Both the position numbers and the translations under genes were made by a program. The notes below the pieces were generated by a model. That model ran no database searches. It was not told the DNA's origin and saw nothing but the letters and a program-made list of their open reading frames with translations. A stretch of 64,000 bases of DNA, from positions 1 to 64,000 of the forward strand of contig DUSX01000004.1 of NCBI GenBank assembly GCA_012842395.1. Reading direction: 5' to 3'. Shown piece by piece: positions 1 to 8,693 of this stretch (positions are counted from its first letter, which is position 1; each line of letters starts with the position of its first letter). The stretch is from Bacillota bacterium (GTDB taxonomy: Bacteria > Bacillota > SHA-98 > UBA4971).

Positions 1-89
1 ATCTCCCGAACGGCTTCGATGTTGTCAAGCACCTCAGGGTCACACTCGTACGCCTCGCACAGGATATGACGCCCCAAAGTGTTTGCCAT
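1..89 (-). CDS. speD: S-adenosylmethionine decarboxylase proenzyme, N-terminal fragment
   Basis: Only the first 29 codons are in the window; the gene runs off the left edge. The frame begins MANTLGRHILCEAY and continues CDPEVLDN, the usual N terminus of prokaryotic SpeD. The enzyme self-cleaves to form a pyruvoyl cofactor and decarboxylates AdoMet for spermidine synthesis; the cleavage site lies outside the window and cannot be checked. The ATG at 87-89 has GGAGG 11 bases upstream and a good promoter at 152-179, so the gene is probably transcribed on its own rather than from the PLP-enzyme gene to its right. Identity rests on under 30 residues, but the GRH and CDPE motifs are characteristic. 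Confidence 0.8.
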   Translation of the reverse strand, partial: MANTLGRHILCEAYECDPEVLDNIEAVRE

Positions 90-151
90 CCAAAGTCCCG
101 CCTCCCTTCCAGATCTCTCCCTTCCGACCGGTGACTAGCCCGATCAACGCA

Positions 152-179
152 ATTTTAGCAGATCACGCCCCAAAGTCAA
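152..179 (-). promoter_or_regulatory. SigA-type promoter for speD
   Basis: Read leftward, TTGACT (174-179) and TAAAAT (152-157) are separated by 16 bases. Both hexamers match the vegetative consensus at five of six positions. The implied start site lies about 55 bases before the speD ATG. The region 90-236 otherwise holds no gene. Confidence 0.65.
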
Positions 180-236
180 GGGAATCTGCGCAATTCGTCC
201 ACGGCCGCTGCGGGTCAAAGCGTGCGCGATCTCCCC

Positions 237-1577
237 CTAAGCGGGCCTCAGAAGCCCTCTCCGCGACAGTGCCGAGAGCCCGGCAAGGATCGCGAGCTTC
301 ACGTGGTGCCTGGACAGCCCTCCCTGAATGTACGCCACGTACGGCGCGCGAAGCGGCGCGTCCACCGTCAGCTCTGAGGACGATCCCTGAACGAACGTCC
401 CCCCGGCCATAACGACCTTGTCAACATAGCCTGGCAGGGGGCTCGGCTCCGGAACGTACTTGGCGTTGACGGGGCTTGCAAGATGAAAACCCCGGCAGAA
501 AGCGAGCAACCTCTCTTCGGTGAACATTCTCACGGCGAGCACGGTGTCCGACCGGACTTCAGTCGGCCCGGGCAGCGTGGGATAGCCGAGCATCCGGAAG
601 ACCTGGGAAGCGACGCACGTGCCTGCGAGCGACTCGGCCACGACCGCCGGAGCAAGGAAGAACCCCTGAAGGATCAGGCGTGATAGGCCCAAGCCCGGTC
701 CGACAGCGGCTCCCACGCCCGGGGCCGTGAGCCGGGCCGCGACGCGCTCGATGATGTCACGCCTTCCGACCACGTAGCCGCCTGCCGGCGCGACGCCCCC
801 GCCGGGGTTCTTGATGAGCGAGCCCGCGACGGCGTCCGCGCCTGCTGCGGTTGGCTCCCGGTCTTCGGTGAACTCGCCGTAACAGTTGTCAACGACCACG
901 ATGACGCCCGGCTTCTCTTGCTTGACTGCACGCGTGAGGCGCTCGATCTCGCTCACCGACACCGATGACTGCCACGCGTATCCCCGGGAGCGCTGGACGA
1001 ACACCACCTTGGTTCGGGGGCCCATGGCACGGAGTACCTTGTCCACGTCAAGGGCCTGGTTCTGTCCGTCTTCCCTCCCGCGGGCCACGATTCGCCACGT
1101 TATCCCGAGCTCGGCGCAAGACCCCGGAGCGACCCGCCCCATACCCAGCACGTCCCGAAGCGTGTCATAGGGCTCGCCGGTGGCGAACAGGACCTCTTCT
1201 CCTGGAAGGAGTAGGCCGAAGAGACAGAGGGAGAGTGCGTGGGTGCCGGAGACTATTTGATGCCTGACGATGGCCGCATCGGCCCCGAACACCCTCGCGA
1301 AGACGGCCTCCGCCGCCTCTCTGCCGGGATCATCGTAACCGTATCCAGTGGTATCGGCGAATGACTGGTCGCTTACACCCACTTCCCTGAACGCGCGCAA
1401 CACCCGTGCGATGTTGCGCGCGGCAAGGGCGTCCACGGCCTTGAGGTCCCGGCTGCACGACTCCTCGGCCTCGCGGAACAAGTCCAACAGGGCCGGGTCG
1501 ATGTCGAGGCCGAATGCGGCCGCGTCGTCGAATGCGTTCGTATCGTCAACGTCCCTGCCTTCCCCATATGTTGTCAT
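237..1577 (-). CDS. PLP-dependent methionine gamma-lyase-like protein (YnbB/aluminium-resistance family)
   Basis: This is a 446-residue fold-type I PLP enzyme of the group often annotated as aluminium resistance protein or methionine gamma-lyase family protein. Characteristic pieces are [20 protein letters not shown] near the N terminus, the conserved block around [14 protein letters not shown], the [11 protein letters not shown] aspartate motif and [16 protein letters not shown], whose lysine should bind PLP. The reaction is not established for the family; sulfur amino acid cleavage is inferred from relatives. I chose the ATG at 1577 because it overlaps the dapL stop by 4 bases (ATGA); the frame stays open further upstream but that part lies inside dapL. 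It is the last gene of the dapF-dapL run. Confidence 0.85.
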   Translation of the reverse strand: MTTYGEGRDVDDTNAFDDAAAFGLDIDPALLDLFREAEESCSRDLKAVDALAARNIARVLRAFREVGVSDQSFADTTGYGYDDPGREAAEAVFARVFGADAAIVRHQIVSGTHALSLCLFGLLLPGEEVLFATGEPYDTLRDVLGMGRVAPGSCAELGITWRIVARGREDGQNQALDVDKVLRAMGPRTKVVFVQRSRGYAWQSSVSVSEIERLTRAVKQEKPGVIVVVDNCYGEFTEDREPTAAGADAVAGSLIKNPGGGVAPAGGYVVGRRDIIERVAARLTAPGVGAAVGPGLGLSRLILQGFFLAPAVVAESLAGTCVASQVFRMLGYPTLPGPTEVRSDTVLAVRMFTEERLLAFCRGFHLASPVNAKYVPEPSPLPGYVDKVVMAGGTFVQGSSSELTVDAPLRAPYVAYIQGGLSRHHVKLAILAGLSALSRRGLLRPA

Positions 1578-2752
1578 GAGAACCGGACTCCCGCATCTTC
1601 CAGCCTGGATATGGCCTCTTCTAGCCTCGCGTCGCTGATGGTCACGGATATCCTGAAATAACCCTCGCCTGCGGACCCGTACCCCACTCCGGGGGTCAGG
1701 AACACGCCCGCCTTCTCCAGCACGTATTTGGAAAAGCTTATCGACGTGTACCCCTCCGGGACGGGTGCCCAGACATAGAACGTCCCCTTCGGTAACTCGA
1801 GGCTCCACCCGAGCCGGTTTAGGGCAGCGACGATCTTCTCGCGGCGGCTCGCGTACGCCGGCAGGACCTGGCTGAAGTGCTCCGGCGACGTTTCAAGCGC
1901 GGCTATCGCGGCATACTGGATCGCTTGGAATATCCCGGAGTCGATATTCGTCTTCAGCCTGCCGAGCGCCTCGATGACATCCTTGCAGCCCGCCGCCCAG
2001 CCGATACGCCAGCCTGTCATGTTGTAGGTCTTCGAGAGAGAGTGAAACTCGATTCCAACCTCCTTGGCGCCCGGCACTTGGAGGAAGCTCGGGGCCACGT
2101 AGCCGTCAAAAGTGATCTCGCTGTACGCTGCGTCGTGGCACACGATGATAGAGTTCTCTTTCGCAAACTCCACTACGGACTCGAAGAACCGGGTCCCGTC
2201 GACCGTTGCGGCGGTGGGGTTATTGGGGTAGTTAATGAACATCAACTTGGCCTTGGCTCTGACGTCCCGTGGGATAGACTCCAGGTCGGGCAGCCAGCGC
2301 GTCTCGGGGCCCAGCCTCATGGGAAATGCATCTCCGCCTGCGAGGAGCACGCCCGTTGCGTAAACCGGGTATCCCGGGTCAGGCACGAGGGCGACGTCTC
2401 CGGGGTCGATGAAGCACCACGGAATGTGGGCTATGCCCTCCTTGGAGCCGATGAGCGACACGACCTCCGTGTCCGGATCGAGGTCCACGTTGAACCTGCG
2501 TTTGTACCACTCCGCCACTGCTACCCGGTACTCGCGCAGCCCTTCATAACTCGGGTAGCGGTGGTTGGCCGGGTCGTCCACGGCCTCCTTGAGCTTTGCT
2601 ACCACATGCCCGGGCGTCGGGAAATCGGGGTCGCCGATGCCGAGGCTGATGACGTCCACCCCACGCTCGCGGGCACGGGCTATTTCACGCTCGACCTCGG
2701 CGAAGAGGTAGGGCGGCAGGTTTGAGATCCGTCGCGCTTCATGAATCTTCAC
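1574..2752 (-). CDS. dapL: LL-diaminopimelate aminotransferase
   Basis: A 392-residue class I/II aminotransferase. It opens with [20 protein letters not shown], typical of DapL and related aminotransferases, and carries [11 protein letters not shown], the NYPNNPT substrate motif and [12 protein letters not shown], whose lysine binds PLP. DapL converts tetrahydrodipicolinate directly to LL-diaminopimelate, bypassing the acyl intermediates. The neighbouring dapF epimerizes that product, which strengthens the assignment over a generic aminotransferase. I chose GTG at 2752: GAGGAG lies 8 bases upstream and the codon overlaps the dapF stop as GTGA. A GTG at 2761 is also in frame but sits directly against that ribosome binding site. 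Confidence 0.88.
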   Translation of the reverse strand: MKIHEARRISNLPPYLFAEVEREIARARERGVDVISLGIGDPDFPTPGHVVAKLKEAVDDPANHRYPSYEGLREYRVAVAEWYKRRFNVDLDPDTEVVSLIGSKEGIAHIPWCFIDPGDVALVPDPGYPVYATGVLLAGGDAFPMRLGPETRWLPDLESIPRDVRAKAKLMFINYPNNPTAATVDGTRFFESVVEFAKENSIIVCHDAAYSEITFDGYVAPSFLQVPGAKEVGIEFHSLSKTYNMTGWRIGWAAGCKDVIEALGRLKTNIDSGIFQAIQYAAIAALETSPEHFSQVLPAYASRREKIVAALNRLGWSLELPKGTFYVWAPVPEGYTSISFSKYVLEKAGVFLTPGVGYGSAGEGYFRISVTISDARLEEAISRLEDAGVRFS

Positions 2753-3639
2753 TTCAACCACTCCTCGATGTCGTCGATGATTCCGCTGAATACTCGTGTC
2801 GCGGGCCCGGTCATTAACACGTGGCCGTCACGGCTCCATTCGATGAAGAGAGTCCCACCCGGCAGGTGCACCCGCGCTGACCTCGCGGAATACCCGCGTT
2901 CCGCAGCAGCAACGAGGGACGCGCACGCTCCCGTGCCGCATGCGAGCGTCGCCCCGGCGCCCCTCTCCCACACGCGGACGATGAGGTCGTTTGCGCCGTT
3001 TACCTGCACGAATTCCACGTTGGTCCTGTTTGGGAAAGCAGGGTCGTGTTCGATGGCCGGGCCGAGGCGGTCCAGGTCGACGCCAGCCACGTCAGGCACG
3101 AATATCACGCAATGCGGATTTCCCATGGAAACGCAGGTGATCTCGAAGTCCGCTACGGTGAGGACGTCGCTCCTGCCCACGACGGCCGAACCCGCTGCCA
3201 GCACGGGGACATCCTCCGGACGGAAGCTTGGGAGGCCCATGTCCACCCGGACCTGGCCCGCGAATTCCCCGGCCTCCACGACCTCTGCGCGCACGCACGC
3301 TTTCCTGGCTTCTATCGAGACGGTCGGACCCGAAACCAGCCCGGCGCCGCGCGCGTACACGGCCACGCAGCGGGATGCGTTGCCGCACATCTCGGCCTCG
3401 CTCCCGTCGCTGTTGAAAATGCGCATCCGGACGTCCGCGCGCTCCGACGGCAAAATGAGAACGATCCCGTCCGCGCCCACGCCTTTGTGCCTGTCGCACA
3501 GCCTGCGTGCCGCGTCGCCCCACCGGGTCGCGTCCAGGTCGATGGGTGCGCCAGGCGTTGTGAGATCGAAAATGACAAAATCGTTTCCGATACCGTGCAT
3601 CTTCACGAATGCGGTCTTCGTCGCGCCGGACCCGGCCAT
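2749..3639 (-). CDS. dapF: Diaminopimelate epimerase
   Basis: A 296-residue DapF, close to the usual 270-290. It interconverts LL- and meso-diaminopimelate, supplying the peptidoglycan cross-linking residue and the lysine precursor. Visible hallmarks are [11 protein letters not shown] at the N terminus, the first catalytic cysteine in [10 protein letters not shown] and the second in ACGTGAC. The ATG at 3639 is preceded by a GGAG tract 11 bases upstream; a GTG at 3675 would add 12 low-complexity residues with no clear ribosome binding site. It is translationally coupled to dapL by a 4-base overlap. Confidence 0.95.
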   Translation of the reverse strand: MAGSGATKTAFVKMHGIGNDFVIFDLTTPGAPIDLDATRWGDAARRLCDRHKGVGADGIVLILPSERADVRMRIFNSDGSEAEMCGNASRCVAVYARGAGLVSGPTVSIEARKACVRAEVVEAGEFAGQVRVDMGLPSFRPEDVPVLAAGSAVVGRSDVLTVADFEITCVSMGNPHCVIFVPDVAGVDLDRLGPAIEHDPAFPNRTNVEFVQVNGANDLIVRVWERGAGATLACGTGACASLVAAAERGYSARSARVHLPGGTLFIEWSRDGHVLMTGPATRVFSGIIDDIEEWLK

Positions 3640-3699
3640 CGCATCTTCGTCTCCTTCGTCTCCTTCGCGAGGCACTCGACTCGCTTCGTTACTCGGCCT

Positions 3700-4023
3700 T
3701 TATTCGCGCTCCGGTGACGATCTCCTGCTTGCGCTCACACCCTCGTTTCCTGACGTGTTGCGGCCGTCTTGAGGCCTTGCCGCCGGCGCCGTCGCCGGCG
3801 GAGCTGGAGCTGCGCCGCCCACGGCTTGGCCGGAGCTCGTCCCAGCCCCCGTCCCCGTTCCACATATGATGCACCTTCCGCGCTCCAGGGATACGCGTCG
3901 CATCTCGATGGGGGCAAACACCGCGCCATCCCTGAATCCCTCCACGCGGCCGTGCCTGTGGCCCACTATGTATCCCAGAAGGAAAGCCACTGCTATGAGC
4001 AAGACCCAGCCGTCAACCGACAC
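3700..4023 (-). CDS. Small single-pass membrane protein, unknown function
   Basis: A 107-residue protein with one clear N-terminal membrane segment (about residues 5-20, WVLLIAVAFLLGYIVG), then a short charged stretch, a lone CIIC motif, and a low-complexity Ala/Gly/Pro/Ser tail. I do not recognise the family. The GTG at 4023 has GGAGGGGG about 10 bases upstream and overlaps the UbiA-like gene by 11 bases, which favours a real coupled gene. The CxxC could bind metal or form a disulfide; this is inference. Confidence 0.6.
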   Translation of the reverse strand: MSVDGWVLLIAVAFLLGYIVGHRHGRVEGFRDGAVFAPIEMRRVSLERGRCIICGTGTGAGTSSGQAVGGAAPAPPATAPAARPQDGRNTSGNEGVSASRRSSPERE

Positions 4024-4624
4024 CCGCGTCGCCCCCTCCGACCCCAGCGTCCCCGGCCATGCGGCTCAAGGCCTCGATAAGGGGGGTGCACAGGCAGACG
4101 AGGATAGTCGTTCGACGGTCGACAACCATGGCAGCGAGAAGCGCCACGAGGCACAGCAGGATGCTCTGGCCCCGGCCGAGCCGGCGGGCGAGGTTGGCGC
4201 GGCCAAGGGCCCGGTCCGACGCAAGGTCCTGAAGGTCGTCGCCGATCTGCACGGCCACCATCAGCAGAACCGAAACGGAGGTGGCTCTCCACCCGAAAAG
4301 CAGCAACGTTGCTACTGCGACGAGGGCCGACTCCATCCACGCGGGAAGGCCCAGTGGCAGCATCTCGCCGGGGTTCTTGAGCATTCCCACGAGGTAGGCC
4401 CCGAGAACCAGCGGCGCCCCGAGGCGCAGGTTTATGCCGCAGCTTGTAAGCGCGAAGACCAAGGAGTAGAGAACGGCGCCCCTGCCCATCACGTGTAGCA
4501 GCGATGGCCTGCCCTGGGCGATGTCGGCTTCATAATCGAGGTAGTCGTCCGTGAGCTTGATAGCGGCGCCTGCTAGGGCGACCGCCAGGAGGTCCACAAG
4601 GAATTCAGAGATTGCGGAGAACAT
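4013..4624 (-). CDS. UbiA-superfamily-like integral membrane protein
   Basis: A 203-residue hydrophobic protein, shorter than most UbiA prenyltransferases (about 280-300). It has two aspartate-rich motifs of the form DDxxDxxxD: residues 26-34 (DDYLDYEAD) and 129-137 (DDLQDLASD). In UbiA enzymes such motifs bind the Mg-diphosphate of a prenyl donor. At least four further membrane segments lie between and after them. The substrate is unknown. The start has an excellent AGGAGGTG 7 bases upstream and overlaps the GTPase gene by 20 bases, so the two are coupled. The alternative is a CDP-alcohol-type or orphan membrane protein with convergent motifs. Confidence 0.6.
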   Translation of the reverse strand: MFSAISEFLVDLLAVALAGAAIKLTDDYLDYEADIAQGRPSLLHVMGRGAVLYSLVFALTSCGINLRLGAPLVLGAYLVGMLKNPGEMLPLGLPAWMESALVAVATLLLFGWRATSVSVLLMVAVQIGDDLQDLASDRALGRANLARRLGRGQSILLCLVALLAAMVVDRRTTILVCLCTPLIEALSRMAGDAGVGGGDAGVG

Positions 4625-5216
4625 GCCGCTTCACCTCCTGTAAGCCAGTTTTCGCAGCGGCCGAAACCGGGATGACGGTATAGGCCGAGAAGAGACGTCG
4701 AAGTCGGGCAAGGCCGTGCGACGCACCCGGAAGGTCCATCTTGTTCGCCACTATGAAGTACCCTCCCCTGGAGCCCGCGAAATCGGCGAGCTGCCGGTCG
4801 ATAGTTCCAACGGGAGGGTCGGCCCGCCCGTCGCGTCCGGCCTCGGCCGCGTCGATCACATGGATAATGAGATCAGCGGGACGCAACACCTCCAAAGTCT
4901 GGGCCATGGCCTTTCGGACCTGGGGGTTCTCGTGTATGTAGTCAACCAGCCCCGTGGTGTCCACGATCTCCACAACCTTGCGTCCCTTTGCCGCCGGGAC
5001 CGCAACCACTATCGATTGCAGGCACCTGGTTTGGTGCGGATTCTGCCCGACTAACTCACGAATAGCGGCATCGAGGGGGTATGTCTTCGACTCCCTGCGC
5101 CCGTGCGGCTCACAAAACGCGACCTCGACGGTCCGGACCTTGAGGTGCTCCGCAAGACGTAGGACGAGGAGGGTTTTGCCCACGTTCGGCCTGCCCACGA
5201 CCACGCAGCGCTTCAT
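4605..5216 (-). CDS. Small Era-like GTPase
   Basis: A 203-residue P-loop GTPase with all G motifs: G1 GRPNVGKT at residues 8-15, G3 DTTG at 86-89, G4 NKMD at 158-161 and G5 SAA at 185-187. There is no KH, TGS or membrane domain, so it is not Era, Der, Obg or FeoB. Cofactor and target are unknown. It heads the run GTPase, UbiA-like protein, small membrane protein, dapF, dapL, which suggests a link to envelope precursor or lipid metabolism, but that is inference from position only. Confidence 0.8.
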   Translation of the reverse strand: MKRCVVVGRPNVGKTLLVLRLAEHLKVRTVEVAFCEPHGRRESKTYPLDAAIRELVGQNPHQTRCLQSIVVAVPAAKGRKVVEIVDTTGLVDYIHENPQVRKAMAQTLEVLRPADLIIHVIDAAEAGRDGRADPPVGTIDRQLADFAGSRGGYFIVANKMDLPGASHGLARLRRLFSAYTVIPVSAAAKTGLQEVKRHVLRNL

Positions 5217-5303
5217 TCTTGTACGTTGTCTCCCTGCTAGCCGGTCCCGCGCGGCAGCGCAAGCGCATGTCGCTTTTCTGTCCTATCAGGTCCTATCGGA
5301 TGG

Positions 5304-5376
5304 CTAAGTATGGCGCCGCAAGTTTTCGTCTCTTTTCTTGAGGGCGCTAGGGTTGCCGGTGTTTGCACGACGGGGC
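5304..5376 (+). repeat. Dispersed intergenic repeat, copy 1
   Basis: A 73-bp sequence that begins CTAAGTATGGCGCC and ends CACGACGGGGC on the plus strand. Its reverse complement aligns without gaps to 7070-7142 with 60 of 73 identical positions by hand count. All 13 differences are transitions. It fills much of the gap between the spoVK stop and the GTPase start. Confidence 0.8.
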
Positions 5377-5383
5377 AGCGAGC

Positions 5384-6427
5384 TCAGAAGTCGTCGGCGA
5401 TGTCTTCCCTTCGGATGATCATGAGTTCTTCGCGCGACAGGTTCGGCTTTTCTACCAGACGTAGCGCTTGGCGCCTGATCGCTCGTTCGATCAGGTTACG
5501 CACGAGCCTGGCGTTCCCCGAGTGCTCGTTTCCCGGGCCGGTCCTTCTGCTTAGAATGGCTTCCAGCCTCGCGCGGGCAGCCACGTCGAGGCGATAGTCC
5601 CTCTTCTTCAGCATGAGGTCGGCTATGCGCAAGAGCTCCTCGGTGGTGTAGTCGGGAAACTCTATGTGGATCGGGAAGCGCGATTTTATCCCAGGGTTTG
5701 CGTTGATGAAGGTCGTCATCTCGTCGCGGTAGCCGGCGAGTATGACAATGAACCTGTCCCTGAAGTCCTCCATGCCCTTTACCAGGGTATCGATGGCTTC
5801 CTTGCCGAAGTCCTTCTCGCCTCCGCGCGCCAGCGAGTACGCTTCATCGATAAACAGTATTCCGCCGAGGGCTTTCTTAATCTGCTCGCGTGTCTTCTGC
5901 GCGGTGTGCCCGATATACTCTCCCACGAGGTCCGCCCGCTCCCTCTCCACGAGGTGCCCCTTCTCAAGCACGCCCATCTCCCGGAAGATCTTGCCGAACA
6001 GGCGTGCGCACGTGGTCTTGCCCGTTCCGGGGTTACCGCTGAATATCATGTGGAGGACGAGGGGTTCGCACGTTAGCTGGCGCGCGGCACGGATCTGCTG
6101 GATTCTGACGTACGCGACGATCTCGCGCACCAGGGCCTTCACCTTGTCGAGGCCGATGAGGGCATCGAGCTCCGCAAGCGCCTCCTTCAGGCGCCAGTCC
6201 GCCCCGGCCGGGCCTGCGCTGCCCGGTCCCGGTCCGCCCGCGGCGGGGTCCGTGCCCGCGCCGGGGAAGGTGGCCGCTTCTCCTGCGCTTCGTTGCCGCA
6301 CGGCGGATCCTTCCCGACCGTGCTCGCCCGCGCACTTGAGGAGCCGGAGCGCTTCCGCGGGGGTGAGTTTCCCCTCTTCAATGCCGGCAAGGACGAAGTC
6401 CGGGTTTTTGGGCTCGAGAGCAAGCAT
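5384..6427 (-). CDS. spoVK: SpoVK-like AAA ATPase
   Basis: A 347-residue AAA protein of the SpoVK/CbbX group. After a short N-terminal segment and a Gly/Ala/Pro-rich linker (about 40-78) comes ALIGLDKVK, Walker A GNPGTGKT at 131-138, Walker B GILFIDEAYSLA, and the arginine-finger and lid region around NPGIKSRFPIHIEFPDY. SpoVK is made during sporulation in Bacillus; its substrate is not known with certainty, and CbbX relatives remodel Rubisco. The ATG at 6427 follows AGAGGTGG. A possible sporulation-type promoter is at 6519-6526. The gene stands alone, bounded on both sides by the repeat family described at 5304 and 7070. Confidence 0.82.
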   Translation of the reverse strand: MLALEPKNPDFVLAGIEEGKLTPAEALRLLKCAGEHGREGSAVRQRSAGEAATFPGAGTDPAAGGPGPGSAGPAGADWRLKEALAELDALIGLDKVKALVREIVAYVRIQQIRAARQLTCEPLVLHMIFSGNPGTGKTTCARLFGKIFREMGVLEKGHLVERERADLVGEYIGHTAQKTREQIKKALGGILFIDEAYSLARGGEKDFGKEAIDTLVKGMEDFRDRFIVILAGYRDEMTTFINANPGIKSRFPIHIEFPDYTTEELLRIADLMLKKRDYRLDVAARARLEAILSRRTGPGNEHSGNARLVRNLIERAIRRQALRLVEKPNLSREELMIIRREDIADDF

Positions 6428-6518
6428 GCCAGTTTACCACCTCTTGGCGTGGTGCCATGGGTCTTCGTCTCTCTCTTTCCGGTGTGCTAGGTGGAGGTGC
6501 GCTCAGGTCTGACCATAT

Positions 6519-6526
6519 AGCGTATG
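6519..6526 (-). promoter_or_regulatory. Possible SigK/SigE-type -10 element upstream of spoVK
   Basis: Read leftward the bases are CATACGCT, fitting the CATANNNT pattern of SigK promoters and seven of eight positions of the SigE -10 box. An AC dinucleotide lies 17 bases upstream, as in SigK promoters. It is about 95 bases before the spoVK ATG. The match is short and could be chance. Confidence 0.3.
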
Positions 6527-6802
6527 CGGTGCACTCGTTGGAGGTGCAGGATCGCCTCCGCCTCCTTGGCGAGGTCGCTAAGCAGAGGGGCAAGGGCGCT
6601 TCCGAACTATGGTGAGCGGTTGCCGGTGTGTGACCGCACGAGGGGCGTCAGAATCCAGTCCGGCCGTCCCGAAACCGTGGCAGACGTTCGAGCGGGCCGT
6701 TGCGATGCATGGTGGAATACGCGCGGGCGCGAAGAGCATGATGCCGGAAGACGGCGATTCCCGAGCGGCACTGCGCCGCCAACGAGGGCCGCAAGCGCAA
6801 GC

Positions 6803-6834
6803 GCGGGAGGGCCCTGGGTAAGGGGCCCTCCCGC
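6803..6834. terminator. Perfect 12-bp hairpin, possible terminator
   Basis: The arms GCGGGAGGGCCC (6803-6814) and GGGCCCTCCCGC (6823-6834) are perfectly complementary around an 8-base loop. No U-tract follows on either strand, so it is not a standard intrinsic terminator. It could still stop the gntP transcript with Rho, stabilise an RNA end, or be a protein site. Confidence 0.4.
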
Positions 6835-6927
6835 CAGTCTTCGGGCGCGTCCGCGCTCGAGCTCATGGCCGTCGCGCTCGCCCGGGCAGGCGTGGATCGT
6901 GGATCGAGGCCGTGCGCCAGCGGGTGC

Positions 6928-6970
6928 CTAAGTATGTCGCCAAAAGTCCGCGTCACTTTCCGGCGAGGCG
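6928..6970 (+). repeat. Dispersed intergenic repeat, partial copy 3
   Basis: Begins CTAAGTATGTCGCC on the plus strand and follows the first 40 or so bases of copy 1 at about 70 percent identity by eye before diverging. It faces copy 2 at 7070-7142, so the two ends form an inverted pair with outer sequence CCTAAGTA and TACTTAGG. Confidence 0.5.
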
Positions 6971-7069
6971 GTCGTGCCTAGGTAGGGCTCACGGCGTTGC
7001 CCTCCGCGGACGGCGCGCTTGCGGCATACGTCGTTCGAATTCGGCGCGCAAGCCTGCCGACTTCTCCAC

Positions 7070-7142
7070 GCCCCGTCGTGCAAGCATCGACAACCCCAGC
7101 GCCCTCAAGAAGGGGGATGAAAACTCATGGCGCTGTACTTAG
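7070..7142 (-). repeat. Dispersed intergenic repeat, copy 2
   Basis: On the plus strand this reads GCCCCGTCGTGCAAGC through GTACTTAG. It is the gapless inverted partner of copy 1 (5304-5376), with 13 transitions and no transversions or indels. It lies about 100 bases downstream of the gntP stop. Confidence 0.8.
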
Positions 7143-7240
7143 GGCTAGCGAGGTCCAAGGCAAAGACGCGACCTCGCCTCGCGCTTCAGCCAAACGCGAA
7201 TTGGGCGTAAACGGGCGGCCAGGTCGTCTGGACGCAACGC

Positions 7241-8617
7241 CTAGAAGAAGAAGCTTGCAACGACTATCGTGAGGAACGACACGGCCCAGCCGATCGTCGT
7301 GGGCACAGACCACGTCATTATCTGCTCCTTGACATCTTCGATGCCTAGGAGCCTATTGACTACCCAGAAGTAACTGTCGTTGAAGTAGGAGAGAACCATG
7401 GCGCCCATCGCGGCAGCCTGCGCCGCCAGCACCGGGTTGACGTTCAGGTTGGCCAGGATAGGCGCTGTTATGGACGCAGAGGTGATCATGGCGACGGTGC
7501 CGCTTCCCTGGACCAGCCGCACCAGGGTCGCAACGGCAAACGGGAGGATCACAGCCGGCAACCCTGAGTTCGCGATCTGTTGGGCTATGAAGTCGCCTAC
7601 GCCGCTGGACCTGAGGACCTGGCCGAGCGACCCGCCTGCGCCGGTCACCAAGATGATGATCCCAGCCGAGGCCACTCCTTCCTCGCACCGCCTGAGCACG
7701 TCCTTGCGAGGGGCCTGGCCCATCAGACCATAAACCGCGATGATGAGTCCGATCGCCACCGCTATCACGGGGTTACCCAGGAAAACGAGGAAGTTTGCCA
7801 CCGGACCGGCGGCCTTGGCTGCGGTCAAGACTGTATTGAGAAGGATCAGGATGACCGGGACCACGACGGGGGCAAAGGAGATGGCAGTCCCCGGCAGCCG
7901 TGCCTCGTCGTCGCTTGCCGCCACGGTCTCCGCGACTTGGGCGGGCTTGGATCCGGCGGGAAGACGCTGCCAGCCGAGACCATCCGGGGTCGGCACCTGC
8001 ACTATCCTGCGTCCGAGCCACTTGGCGTATATGACTCCCGCGATGGTGACCGGCGCCGCGAAGACGAGCCCCCACAGGATCATCAGGCCGACGTCCACTC
8101 CGAAGATGCCCGCCACCGCCAGTGGACCCGGAGTCGGCGGCACGGCGTGGTGAGTTGCGACGAGCCCTACCGCAAGCGACACCCCGAGGGCTACCACAGA
8201 TTTGCCTGTGCGGCTGGAAAGGGCTTTCGCGATGGGTGCCAGGATCACGAAGCCGGAATCGCAGAAGATGGGGATGGAGACGACGTAACCCGTCGCCGCC
8301 AGGGCCCACTCTTCCTTGTCACGGCCCAAGTACCTCAAGAAAGTCTTGGCCATTCTCTCTGCCGCTCCAGACACCTCGAGCACTCGGCCCATCATCACGC
8401 CGAAACCGATGACGATGCCTATGCTAGCAAGGGTGTTGCCGAAGCCGGTGGTGATCGCCGTTGCCACGTCCTTGGGACCCATCCCGCCGATGAGGCCCAC
8501 CAGTGCAGCGGCGATGATAAGGGCGAGAAACGCGTGGATCTTCGTCCGCAAAATGAGATAGACCAACGCAGCAACGCCGATGATGAGACCGACAATCATC
8601 TGGGTTCCCGAAGGCAT
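7241..8617 (-). CDS. GntP-family sugar acid permease
   Basis: A 458-residue polytopic membrane protein with about a dozen hydrophobic segments, the size of GntP/gluconate:H+ symporters. Family-like features include the SIPIFCDSGFVILAPI block and the ATHHAVPPTPGPLA loop. Substrates of the family are gluconate, fructuronate, serine and short sugar acids. As the last gene of the deoR-kinase-dehydrogenase run it most likely imports the four-carbon sugar acid used by that pathway. The ATG at 8617 has GGAGGG 7 bases upstream. Confidence 0.9.
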   Translation of the reverse strand: MPSGTQMIVGLIIGVAALVYLILRTKIHAFLALIIAAALVGLIGGMGPKDVATAITTGFGNTLASIGIVIGFGVMMGRVLEVSGAAERMAKTFLRYLGRDKEEWALAATGYVVSIPIFCDSGFVILAPIAKALSSRTGKSVVALGVSLAVGLVATHHAVPPTPGPLAVAGIFGVDVGLMILWGLVFAAPVTIAGVIYAKWLGRRIVQVPTPDGLGWQRLPAGSKPAQVAETVAASDDEARLPGTAISFAPVVVPVILILLNTVLTAAKAAGPVANFLVFLGNPVIAVAIGLIIAVYGLMGQAPRKDVLRRCEEGVASAGIIILVTGAGGSLGQVLRSSGVGDFIAQQIANSGLPAVILPFAVATLVRLVQGSGTVAMITSASITAPILANLNVNPVLAAQAAAMGAMVLSYFNDSYFWVVNRLLGIEDVKEQIMTWSVPTTIGWAVSFLTIVVASFFF

Positions 8618-8693
8618 ACATATTCCCTCCTCGGGCTGAACTCTCGTGAGGCCAAAAGTCTGCTTGTCTCAGCGTTCTGACGTCCTTCCCCGC

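Larger units (their letters stand above)
6428..7240. other. Gene-free 813-base interval between gntP and spoVK
   Basis: No reading frame here has a recognisable product or a convincing ribosome binding site. The interval holds a perfect 12-bp hairpin at 6803-6834, two members of the dispersed repeat family (6928-6970 and 7070-7142), an 8-bp inverted repeat near the gntP stop (7148-7155 with 7170-7177), and a CATACGCT element that may be a sporulation promoter for spoVK. Confidence 0.6.

Noticed and set aside
6912-7142. 76-codon plus-strand ORF in the gntP-spoVK gap, with a stretch loosely like the spoVK C terminus
   Set aside because: Similarity is a few residues only, there is no ribosome binding site, and the frame runs through two repeat copies.
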